64,000 bases of DNA. Origin: Diplosphaera chodatii. Lineage: Eukaryota; Chlorophyta; Trebouxiophyceae; Prasiolales; Stichococcaceae. The DNA is taken from positions 434,001 through 498,000 of the forward strand of contig JAALGY010000001.1 in NCBI GenBank assembly GCA_032358165.1, in the 5' to 3' direction. A program made the translations under genes and the position numbers. The notes beneath the pieces were generated by a model. That model worked only from the letters and a program-made list of their open reading frames with translations. It was not told the origin of the DNA and did no database searches. The stretch's first letter is position 1; every line of letters starts with the position of its first letter. Positions 37,129 through 47,410 of the stretch are shown piece after piece.

Positions 37129-38757
37129 GCAGCCCAATGCCGCACTGCTGAGGTGCACCGTCCCTTGACAGCCTGCAATGCACAAATTGTAGACGCTGAG
37201 GTTGACGCTCTTCTGACAGGTACCACACTTGCACATGCCGCACGGCCACTGGATCAGCCCCTGCGGCAGTATGTCGATGACGGCGCAGGCATCCCGCGTC
37301 GGCAGCTGCAGGCGCTGAACAAGACCCAGGCCACATGCATCTTGAAGGTACCACGGCGAGAACATTCTACAGAGCGAACGATACATCTGCAGTCTCTGTC
37401 TGATGTTGCGCATCATCGATAGTCGCGCACTGGTGCTGTTGAGCAGGCCAGCAGGTAGAAGTGAGTCGAGTGACGCAGGTGGTTGCGGATCTGGTCGGAG
37501 AGATCAAGAGCCTGGGCCTCGATAGCGAGCTGGATGAGGTCGTGGGGGAGGTGCCGCTCGCCAAGTTTCTGGTGGCAAGCCTGACTGGCCTGGGCGTCTC
37601 CAACACAGCCATCAACTCTGTCTTGGTGCAACCCCTTCCGCGCACTCGCATGCAGTGGCATGTTCCGTTCCAGAGCCACCTCCTTGCGTAGGGTGTTGGC
37701 CGCCAGCGATGTGGTTTGACGTAGAACATGCTCGGGGTGCTGTGTGGTGCAGGTGGGTGGGAAGGTTGGGAAGCTGACATCGCAGGGCTCCTCTGTCGAT
37801 GGCGTCATCAAGAGTGTGGTGAAAGGTCTACAGACGCTACTGAAGAAAGGCACGGAGTTTGCTCCGGGCACAGTACACCGCAGATGCACCACTGAGACCT
37901 GCAGTATGCTGGCAGTGCTGGTATACGTCTTCTCTCGCCCAGCAGCGACCGAGCCGGGTGACGTCATCATGCAGGCAGCGTCTCTGATGCGCTGGCGCCA
38001 ATACTCGATGCTCTGGGGGGCGGCGTGCTCAACCTGGGCTTCGTCAGGGGCTTCTCGCAGCTGCTCGACTTCCAGGCCGTGTTCAAGGGTGCGCACCTGC
38101 GCCGATGCTCGTCAGCAGGCACACAGTCTGCTGCCATTGCGGCTATGTACGTGAGTCGCCACGAACACCATTGCGTCGCCCCACCAACCTGAAATACCTG
38201 CAAGATACGCTATGTTGGTGTGCGTGTCAGCTTTTCATGCATGACGTGTTTTTGTATGTCGATTGCCGTGCGCGAGTACGTTGCCAGGGCTGCTGCAAGG
38301 GCCAACATGCCTCAATGCTATGCTGCTGCAGTCGATGGTCTCTGGTGCATGTGCAGGCATGGGTCTGCCACTGGACAGGGCGACACTGAAAAGAACCGTG
38401 AACGTGGACGGTGCAGACCGTGTGCTTGTGAGACTCGTTGCCACGACCATCAACGGTACGTCCTGCTGCTCCCCCTTGCCGCCTGCACAGGGTAGCTTGT
38501 GGCTGGCTGCCCACTGTTGTATAGCCAACCTGGTGTGCGCCAAGCTGGTGTGCCAAGCTTTACCGTCGCGCCGCTTGGATTGTTGAACCCGCTCCAGATG
38601 CGGAGGTGTCCTCATTTGAATTTGCTGCGACGCAGATTATGTCAAGCTGGCGAACGTCCTGTCAGCCACCGCCATCAGCACAGGCTCAAAGGCGAGCGTT
38701 CAGGCTGCCGCCACAACCAACTCGCTCGTTGGAACGGTCACCAAGGTGCTGGGCTGA
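37129..38757 (+). CDS. Protein of unknown function inside the bZIP array (6 exons seen, 5'-incomplete, at least 265 aa)
   Basis: Not recognised. Six exons join in phase with good splice sites: 37129-37347, 37455-37625, 37753-37825, 37975-38088, 38357-38455, 38636-38757 (stop TGA 38755-38757). Visible pieces: AEVDALLTGTTLAHAARPLD, RQLQALNKTQATCILK, VTQVVADLVGEIKSLGLDSE, VGEVPLAKFLVASLTGLG, ALAPILDALGGGVLNLGF, GFSQLLDFQAVFK, MGLPLDRATLKRTVNVDGAD and a Ser/Thr/Ala-rich end with SATAISTGSKASVQAAATT. The composition is amphipathic and Leu/Val/Ala-rich, without transmembrane segments in the part seen. No ATG precedes 37129 in frame, so 5' exons are missing. It has no similarity I can see to the flanking bZIP genes, and interrupts their tandem order. 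Confidence 0.6.
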
Positions 38758-39245
38758 GGACGATCAGCGGCGCGGCTGCGACGCAGCATCGGATTGGGCC
38801 GCTGGCTGATGGGAGATCGAGCAAGCTCTTTGCTGACCAGCTGCATGCAAATCTGTTGGCAGCGGTACAGCAAACTACCATGCTGCGCCCTTAGACACTC
38901 CGCCCCACAAGGAAAGAGCAGATTGGCCAAAGGTGTTAACGCATGAATTATTGTAATAACCAGGCATTCTCTTATTTAGAACCGTGGGGCATGCTGACCA
39001 GGAGCGGTTGCACTCTAAACTGCAAATAGTTTGGCCAATGGCCTATAATCAATACCTGTGGGATTGAGATGCGTTTATCCTGCATCCTTGTAGGGTGATC
39101 ACTGTATAAGGCAGTGTCAAACCTTAGCATTCTGGCAAATTGTTGTCTGGCATCCAGCTCAAACACCGTTGATCGATGTCGGAGATACCCTCAACGGGCA
39201 GACTGCAGACTGTACCTGCAGTTCATTACACTGACGTCCCAATCA

Positions 39246-39270
39246 GCGAGCGAGCGAGCGAGCGAGCGAG
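39246..39270. repeat. (GCGA)n tetranucleotide microsatellite
   Basis: About six perfect units of gcga/gagc in the upstream region of bZIP copy 3. It has no counterpart at the matching place upstream of copy 4, so it arose or expanded after the duplication. Confidence 0.85.
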
Positions 39271-39341
39271 TCCAGCGAGGTGCTTGTGAGGCTGAGGCCT
39301 CACATGCGCACTGCACCTACAGACTACGAAGTCAGCTCTGG

Positions 39342-39347
39342 CACGTG
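39342..39347. promoter_or_regulatory. CACGTG G-box upstream of bZIP copy 3
   Basis: The G-box core palindrome, in GGCACGTGCA context, lies 272 bases before the copy 3 ATG. The same core is kept at 43861-43866 upstream of copy 4. G-boxes are bound by bZIP (and bHLH) dimers. Role inferred from position and paralogue conservation. Confidence 0.5.
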
Positions 39348-39613
39348 CAGGTCTTCGTTACCATTGGTCATCCTGCTCCTTGAAGTGCACTGCTTGAATT
39401 TGCGCTGCACAACTTACAAACAAGCGGCCAGGCCTACACCATTCCCTGCACCGACTGGACTGACGTTCGAGTGACTCAGGAGCTACCCGTATACGTGATC
39501 ATACACCTCAACAGCACACACAAAGCGCGAACCTCACACAGCCAGCCGTGCACGGAGCATCACAGCGGCAAGGAACACGACAGGCTATTGACGCAGTGCT
39601 GCAGTGAGCCAGG

Positions 39614-42600
39614 ATGTCGTCGCTGGTGTCCCAGCACGGCGCCGCAGTGGCACAGTTCGACACCTGGCAGTCTGCTGCACCACAGCCTGGTACTGCGCAG
39701 CAGTCGACCTTTGATGGGCAGAACTGGACGATGAACAGCCTGATGAGTGAGGTGCGGCCGTATGGAGACGCCCGCCTCCTTTCCACTAACATTATATAGG
39801 ACCGCTGCGGCAGTGCACACCGCAGACAACCGTTTATTATAATGACACTACGTTCTACGCACAGGACGACATCAGGCGGCTCCTGGGGCTTCCGGACCCA
39901 TCTGCAGCTGCGCCGCAGCCGCAGCTTGTTGAGCAGCACCACGATGCAGCGGCGGGCATGGCTGAGCCACGGTCCAGCACCTCAGGAGAGCTTGATGAGG
40001 TGATGCAGGTTGCCAACCCAGCAGTCGACTGCTACTACGCATGCCGTATCCACTGAACACAGTGGCATTCTTTCGCATCATTTCTAGTTGATTGCTGCGG
40101 CCGCAGGCTGAGATGTGGGCGGCAGGGGCCACTGGCGGGAAGGGTGGCAAAACCAAAGCGAATGCCAAGAACGCGCAGCAGCGGTACCGAGAGCGGCAAA
40201 AGGTGGGGCTCATGGGTTCTGGAAAGATGTAGGGACCAGGGCAAGCAACTGCAGGCGTAGGCTGAATACATGCATGGCTGGCAAGTGCATATGTCGCCGC
40301 TTACTGTCCGCTCAGCCTGTGAAGACACATCGCGGTGTCCTTGGCTGCAGACGCGGCTGCAGGAAGCGGAGCAGAAGATCGCCGAGCTGTCCGCTGAGCT
40401 GCGCACACTGCACATGAAGAAGGTGGGAGCTCAGCCGGCTTGTGCCTCGGTCTGCCTGCTGTCCTCAGGATTACTTCGGATAGGCCTATAGCAGTATTTG
40501 GTTGAGGTGGAGACTGCTGCCACACGCTGCTGTGGGCGACGCTGCAGGAGAGCATGGCGATGCGCAACCAGCTGCTGGAGAAGCAGCTGCCGCAGGCGGC
40601 AGCACAGCCAGATGGCCTGCCAGCGCCTCCCAGCGTGGTGCTAGGTAAGTGTGATTCGCCCTGGTGACGCACCTGGGTATGGAAGCCGACAGCAGGCAGA
40701 AGCACGCGACAGGGCTCACTTGGTGTTGTCTGCACAGGCGCGGACTGGGCCTGGTGGCTGGACGATCACACCAAGCGGCTGCTGATCGACTTCATCGGGC
40801 TTGGCGATGTCATCACGGTCAGCGTGGGCCCGGGGCCGCCGCTCAGCCTGCCGCGGGAACAGGTGCAGCAGAGCAATCTCAACCTGTGGCTATGGGGTGG
40901 CATGCATCGGCATGCGTGTGTGGGTGTGAGGGTACATAGCTGATGGGGTAGCAGTGTCAGCAGTACTTGCACCATCAAAATATGGTGCTGGGGGTGCACA
41001 ACACGCTGCGGCTCGTCCCCTCACGAGGCAGCTCCTCACTGCAGGTGGAGAAAATGCCTGCGGACGAGTTTGCTGCCCTCTGGCAGCGCTACATCGCAGC
41101 GTTTGCGGAGCTGCTGCTGGAAGCAACGCCTGCGTCGCCGCCGGAGTGTCCTGCCCTCCAGCGCCTGGTGGGACTGGCTGCTCCTTTGCCAGGGCCGCAT
41201 CTGGCTTTGGCTGTTGCAATGCTACAGCAAGCAGTTGCCAACTGGTCGGGCCCCAGTCGGGCTGCATTGAGCAGCCAGCGGAATTGTTTAGGAAGCACGC
41301 ATCCTGACAAGGAAGGGAAACTGCTGCTTGTTGCTGACCCTGTGCAGGCGAAGTTGGTGGTGGAGGGCTGGCACCTGCATGCGACCCTCGGCCTGAAGCA
41401 CCCCGACCACCATGTGCGCGGCTCCAAGATGCTGCCAGCACCCATGCTCTCAAGTGTCACGCCATGTATCATCTGCACTACCACTAGTGGCTGCCGGCTA
41501 CTCGAAGTGCAGGTTTTGCAGAACTGACAGTCTTGGCTTCTGCTGTGTACCAACAGGCGAAGCACTCAAAGATGAAGCAGTTTGCACCTGCGCCATCAGG
41601 CGCCGCGCTGCTGCGGGCAGTCATGTTCACGCCGGTGAGGGCCAGATGCCTGTCAGGCACCCGAAACGAATCGGACTCTCACAAGCCAAACCTCCCGTGC
41701 AGGAGTCGAGACAGTCTATGCTGCAATCGACCATTTGGCGGGATGCTTGAGCTTTTGGCGCACACCGCATACTGCACGACTGTGCACCCCGCAACCTGAA
41801 ACTACAGGCCGCGGTGCCTGCAGGTGCAGCGCAGGGCGTGCCTGGGGCTGCGGCGGCTGTACCTGCTGAACCTGGGGGCGGTGCTGGTCCGCCGGCAGCA
41901 GCTCACGGGCAAAGTGCAGGTGCGCCGACCTGCTGCAGCACGCTCCCGGGCAGAATGCGCTTCCGGCAGACCCTCATGACCAGGACTCTCTTTGCAAGCC
42001 TTACTGATGTGCAGGCTGCAAGGGAGGCAAACAAACCCTCCAGGGCGGCAGCGATGTTCCCACTCGGGCATCACCAATCCTCACGACTGCTGGCTACCCA
42101 TGCTGCCGTGTACCCTGTGACGGCGCATTGTCTGGACAGACTGTTCCTGCTGCAGGCCTGCGGCGTCGGCGGCCACACCGGCCTGGAGCTCGAGGACCTG
42201 CAGACGCTGGTGACACACACCAACGAGCTGGCCGACACGCTTCGAGCCGTGCGTCAAACGTGCCGCAGATTGCATGCTGCTGCGCGCTTGCTCTGGTTGT
42301 CAGTGGGCTTATAGTTCTGCTTTCTCTACCTCTCTGATGGTGGGGCCTACTGTGCAACATCTCGCGTATGTGACAGATACGCTTCTTGGTAATTGCAGGA
42401 GCATGGCTTGCATATCCAGTTCATGGCTGGCGTGTGGCGGCAGGTGACAGCATCTTGTTCTTACATGCACACGATGCATGCAGCTGCTGGTGACTGAATG
42501 CTTGTGCTGTTCCTTGTGTTCAGTCCACATGTGCCCACTGCGCTGGTGTGCGCACAGCAAGCAATGATTCCCTGACTTGCATGTGTGGGTGTGCAGGTGC

Positions 42601-43191
42601 TCACGCCTGTGCAGTCGGCAACATTGCAAGTGCACGTGAGTACTACTGTTCGCTATGCTTCCCCGCTTCCCTGCTAGCCAATCTGCTGGAGGTGCACGAG
42701 CTGTCATGCCATGAGGCGCCACTGTAGCAGCATCTATCCTGCGACTCACCCTTTCACGTCCGCCCGGCAGGCGTATCCCACGAAGGCCGATGTCTCGGAG
42801 CTGATTGAACAGCTGGCGACAGAGGTCGGGGAGAAGTCCACTCAGGTGCGTGTGGCCCATCACCACATTTCAGTCGAGCTCATCTGCAAAGCGGGGGCCA
42901 ATGTGTCGCAACTCCAACTCAAAGCTGGAGAGTTGATGCCATGTGTCAGCGCAGACCCCTGGAGCACTACAGCACTTGCAGCTTGATGCCCGTGAGCCAT
43001 GTATTGCGTGGCTGCAGGATCTTCTGGCAGAGGGCGCTGCGATGCGGCCAGAGGCGCTGAGTCCACTTGACGGTGCGCTGGCGGTGCTGAAGCAGCACGC
43101 AGCCGAGGGTGGCGGGCTGTCCTACCTGCCATGCTGCGGCAAGCTTGCTGGCGCACAGGCGTGCAAGGACGCCGGGAAGTACAGCTGCTAG
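39614..43191 (+). CDS. bZIP-like protein, tandem copy 3 (15 exons, 483 aa), invariant Asn replaced
   Basis: Exons in phase: 39614-39751, 39865-39999, 40107-40202, 40351-40422, 40548-40644, 40738-40862, 41045-41167, 41348-41413, 41557-41634, 41824-41919, 42156-42248, 42399-42443, 42597-42635, 42771-42845, 43018-43191. The N-terminus is short (about 90 aa) with DDIRRLLGLPD. Zipper spacing matches copies 1 and 2 (Leu 25, Leu 32, Met 39, Leu 46), but the basic region reads AKNAQQRYRERQK: the invariant Asn position is Ala, with an Asn two residues later. C-terminal blocks: WWLDDHTKRLLIDFIGLGD, MPADEFAALWQRYIAAFAEL, LGLRRLYLLNLGAVLVRRQQ, LEDLQTLVTHTNELADTLRA, WRQVLTPVQSATLQVHAYPT. The frame is fully open, so it is probably expressed. 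Either DNA specificity has changed or it acts as a dimerisation partner with weakened DNA contact. Confidence 0.9.
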
Positions 43192-44147
43192 ACCCCTCAG
43201 GATAAGGCCAATGCAGCATGCCGCACGGTGCAATCGATACCTGCTGCAGCTGGTGGGCCGAGCCGCAACGGCAGATTGGGTGATGCAGCATCAATCGTGA
43301 GGGGATCAGCGCTGCCAGGGTGCTGGCAGCTTCTCAGGTAGAAGCCAGTGAAGTTTCTCTCCTTGCTCGCTCAGCAGTCCGTTCATTCTTGACAGTCTAC
43401 ATCAGCGAGTGAGGCCTCGAGGAAGGGCAGCATGTGCCCAGCAGACACAATTTGATGCTCTACCGGCGTTGCAGCGATGGCCATGAATGAGCAATGCCAG
43501 CAAGTCAGCGCGGATCATTAGCGGTCGTCTTGTCGTTCATAACTGTACTGAAGGCTGCAGTCCGACGGCTGCTGGGCTACAAGCTATCAACAAGGCACTC
43601 CGTCCGACTTACTGGCTCACACAATTCATTCATAACGTGTATGCCTCGAGACCAGCAGTACGCGAAGACTCGATCGGCAGGTGGTGGATGGTGCTGTCAT
43701 CACTGGTTAGCAGGTTTCAAACAACAGCCTCATCGACATCCTGTACTGTGCGTACTGAGTCCTTAGAACGCTGCACATCTCAATAAATGTTTTGCTAGTA
43801 AGCTGAGGTGAGCTGAGGCATTATATGCGCGCTGCACCTGCAGACTGTGAACAGGTCTCGCACGTGCCATCTCCACGTCACGATGACCCTACGATCCCCA
43901 GGTGGTCTGCTTGAAGTAAACACGTTCGACATGAAGTGACCAGGCAGACCAGCCGCTCGCAGCAAGGCATACACCATTGCCTTCCGACCTGCTGATTTAT
44001 CCGTGTGCTCGCAGCTACATCTGTGTCTGATCATGCATTGGTGTGCACACCCAGACCTGCTCAGGAACACACTTTGCCGACTGCGGACGGACCTTGATGT
44101 GGACAGAAGCAGCTCCTACGTCGGACGCGCTCTTGCACTGAGCCAGC
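43192..44147. promoter_or_regulatory. Intergenic / duplicated upstream region of bZIP copy 4
   Basis: No gene was found. It includes a short direct repeat (gctgaggtga / gctgagg near 43802-43818), a stretch homologous to the copy 3 upstream region, CACGTG at 43861-43866 and CACGTCA at 43874-43880. Confidence 0.5.
43861..43880. promoter_or_regulatory. CACGTG G-box plus CACGTCA half-site upstream of bZIP copy 4
   Basis: CACGTG (43861-43866) and CACGTCA (43874-43880, the complement of TGACGTG) sit 287 and 274 bases before the copy 4 ATG. The G-box aligns with the one upstream of copy 3. The CACGTCA site is specific to copy 4. Both are typical bZIP targets. Confidence 0.5.
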
Positions 44148-47100
44148 ATGTCTCAGCTGTTAGCTGAGCCCAATGCCGTTGTGGCACAATACAATGCCTG
44201 GCAATCCCCTGATGCACAGCCTGCCGCCTCACAGCAGTCGACGCATGGCGAGCAGAACTGGGCGCGTGGTAGCTTGATAAGCGAGGTGAGTCTGTTCGCC
44301 TGCAGCGCACACTCGTGAGCAGCAAAGTGCGTGGTTGCACTACGGCATCAGGTGCATACTGCAGACCATCGCATTCACATGTCAAAGCCGTATGCAGGAA
44401 GACATCAAACGGCTTTTAGGGCTGCCGTCAGAGCCCGCACCTGCGCAACAGCCGCACCACAGTCAGCACCACGATGGTATCACTGTGGCCATGGCTGAGG
44501 TTGGGTCCGGTGCGGCAGAGGACTTTGATGAGGTGAGGCATGCTCTATGTTGTCAGCACAGCGGTCAGCTATCAGCAGGTGGGGTTTCTGAGAGAGCGCA
44601 GTTGCACATGCCACAGCAACTTCAGATGCTGCCGCCGCAGGTTGAGATGTGGGCGCCGGCGGGCACAAGCGGCAAGGGCGGCAAAACAAAAGCAGGTAGG
44701 TGTCAGGAATTCGCAGCAGCGATATCGGGAGCGTCACAAGGTGCGACTGTACGTCGGTCAGACGGAAAAACGGGACGACATATGCAGGCGCATAGTAGCA
44801 AGCTGCATTGCTTGCAAGAGAGCCAAAGCAAGATGCATGGCCTGTTGCTGCAGACGCGGCTGCAGGAAGCGGAGCAGAAGACTGCAGAGCTGTCTGCTGA
44901 GCTGCGCACCTTGTATATAAAGCAGGTGGGACCCCAGTCAGCCTTGTATCTCAGGATGCTCCCGTCCCACAGTGCCATGTGACAAGCTGTCTGGCAATGG
45001 CGTGTTTGTCCCTAAATGCCTGCTGCAAGATGCCGCAGTTCAACCACCGCTTAAATTGCCACGGGAGCAGGTGCGGCAGAGTGATGCAATGTCTCGACCA
45101 AGCCAAACTTTAGCAAGTTGGTAGTCGCAGCTGCAGCCGTGCAGCAGGGTCAGGAGCCCAGCACAACGAAGAGGCTGCTGCATTTGCGCAACACATTGCT
45201 GCTTGTTTCCTCATGAGGCACAGTAGCTTTGCAGGTGGTAAACATGCCCGCGAAAGAGTTTGCCGCCCTCTGGCAACGCTACATTGCAGGATTTGCAGAG
45301 CTACTGCTGGAGGCAAAGCCAATGTCAGCCCCAGACTCGCCTGCACTCCAGCGGCTGGTGAGGTTGCTCGTTGCTCGCGATGACCGCATGTGCCTGTCCT
45401 ACCGTCAGAGCATGCCATTGTTGGGTGGCCGGGCTTCAGGGGGAGTCCACTGGCTGCCTTGCAGCACGAATCCTGCCCAGTTGTGAAACTCGTGCTGCTG
45501 CGTGCTTGCGCAGGAACGATTGGTGGTGGAGAGCTGGCACCTGCATGCAAGTCTCGGCCTGAAGCACCCCGACAACCACGTGTGTCATCTATTTTCGCCC
45601 CGCACCCATGCTCTTGAGCACCGCACAGTGTGTAAGCCCAGCCAGTCCCACGAGCTGCCACACTTGGGTTGCACTTCCAAGCTGCAGGGGTGATTGACTT
45701 TCATTGCATCCAAACAGGCAAGATGCTTCAGGTCTGCAGCCGCACCGACAGGCGCTGCTTTGCTGCGGGCAGTAGCGTTCACGCCGGTGCGGGCCAAACC
45801 TTTTGTTGACGCATTCACACCAAAGCAAGCTCTGACATCACCCAAATTTTGCATGACGCGAGGTCCATGATGTAAAGATGAGACCTTTGCCTGCAGCGGG
45901 CACATCACAGCCGTGTTGTCCAACCCTTTCCCAACCCTGTGCCTGCTGCTGCAGGTGCAGCGCAAGGCAGTGCTGGGGCTGCGGCGGCTGTACCTGCTCA
46001 ACCTGGGCGCAGTGCTGCACCGCAGGCAGCAGCTCACTAGCAAAGTGCAGGTGGGTTCCAATGCTGCAGCTATTTGGAAGCCGCACTGCGTAGATAGTGG
46101 GCGGTCCATGTTTTTTCTAGGTTGCTCCCTAGGCATTCCACCATGCAGCCTGCAAAGGAGGTCGTCATCACGCTGTGAAGCAGCACATTCGTCCCAGTGT
46201 GAGGCACCTCAGCCTCAGGCCAATGGTCACCCTTCTGTCCTGGACGCATGTCAATGCAGTCTGTTGACATTTTGATGCTGCAGGGCAGCATCGGAGGTCA
46301 GACTGGCTTGGAGCTGGAGAATCTGCAGACGCTGCTCACCAGCACAAATGAGCTGGCAGACACAGTTCGAGCCGTGCGTCGCCTTGCTGCAGAACTCACA
46401 TGTCTTCAAAGCAACTGCTTCATATGTCAATCAGCACTTCATCGGTGAGCTACTGTGTGCAGGCACAATGTCACAGGCAAGGCTGTGTGATCATGCAGGA
46501 GCACGCTCTGCACTGTCAATACATTGCTGCTGGCGTATGGCGGCAGGTGACAATGTGCTCAAAAGATGGTGGTAAATGCAGCTGCTGATCATATTGTGGT
46601 GCTGTACCTGACCAACATCTGCTGAGTGAGTGAGGCGCTACATGCTTTGCATGCTCGTGCTTTGCTATAGCGCAATTGTATGGCTTGTGCAGGTGCTCAC
46701 GCCTGTGCAGTCGGCAACACTACAAGTGCACGTAAGCACTGCTGTGTTGGTGCTGCTGTGCCAACGAAATGGCCTGTGGAGTTGCGGAGTTTATGTCATC
46801 ATGTGAGACGCCCCTTTGGCTGCATGGCCCCTGTGCCTCAACCTGCCATGACTCTCCACATAGGCATACCCACACAAGGCCGAGGTGGCGCAGCTGATCG
46901 ACGAGCTAGCGGCAGATGTTGGGGAGAAGTCCGCTGAGGTGGGGTGTTACTCACCACAGCATTTCGTAGGGCTGGTTTGCATGATATGGGAAAGTGTGTT
47001 GTCCACAGGGGGAAGTCGCACTGCAGAGATTGTTCGTGCAACACATCCTGACGGCTGACTCAAGCACACGTCTCATATGCTTTCTGCCACATCTGTGTTG

Positions 47101-47410
47101 TCGTCATCACGCCAGTGGCAGGAAGTGCTGCCTAGCACCTTGCAGATGACAGCATGCACAGTAAGACTGCCTCCGAGCACAGCTCAGTCGCCATCTCGCT
47201 GCTCGCTGGTCTCAGGAGCTCATGGCAGAGGGTGCAGCTATGCGGCCTGAGCAGCTGAGTCCGCTGGATGGCGCTCTGGCGGTGCTGAAGCAGCACGCAG
47301 CCAAAGGCGGCGGACTGGTCGACCTGCCGTGCTGCAGCGCACTTGTTGGGGAACAGACCCGCGAAGACACCCAGGAGCGCAGCCAACAAGTACCTTTCGC
47401 CGGAAATTGA
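44148..47410 (+). pseudogene. bZIP tandem copy 4: frameshifted in the basic region and lacking two exons
   Basis: Closest to copy 3. Recognisable exons: 44148-44285, 44398-44532, 44641-44740, 44854-44925, 45235-45357, 45514-45579, 45718-45786, 45955-46050, 46284-46373, 46499-46546, 46693-46731, 46864-46938, 47216-47410. The third exon is 100 bases against 96 in copy 3: AGGT is duplicated at 44694-44701, which shifts the frame just before RNSQQRYRERHK. Copy 3 exons 5 and 6 (second half of the zipper and the WWLDDHTKRLL block) are absent; only a remnant PPLKLPREQ at about 45044-45070 remains, out of phase with the exon before it. The invariant Asn position would be Val. Yet every later exon is open and phase-consistent, including VNMPAKEFAALWQRYIAGF and the C-terminal LMAEGAAMRPEQLSPLDGAL. 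So decay is recent, or a product lacking bZIP is made from an internal start. An assembly error for the 4 bases cannot explain the missing exons. Confidence 0.7.

Larger units (their letters stand above)
38758..39613. promoter_or_regulatory. Upstream region of bZIP copy 3, with G-box, CRE half-site and GAGC repeat
   Basis: No gene was found. It contains TGACGTC at 39232-39238, a (GAGC)n tract at 39246-39270 and CACGTG at 39342-39347. Bases from about 39290 to 39400 align with about 43810-43920 upstream of copy 4, so the tandem duplication included the promoter. Confidence 0.5.

Noticed and set aside
44694..44740. Idea that GTAGGT in copy 4 is a functional splice donor that removes the basic region
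   Set aside because: Joining it to the next exon (44854) puts the zipper out of frame, and the nearest acceptor would leave an intron of under 20 bases.
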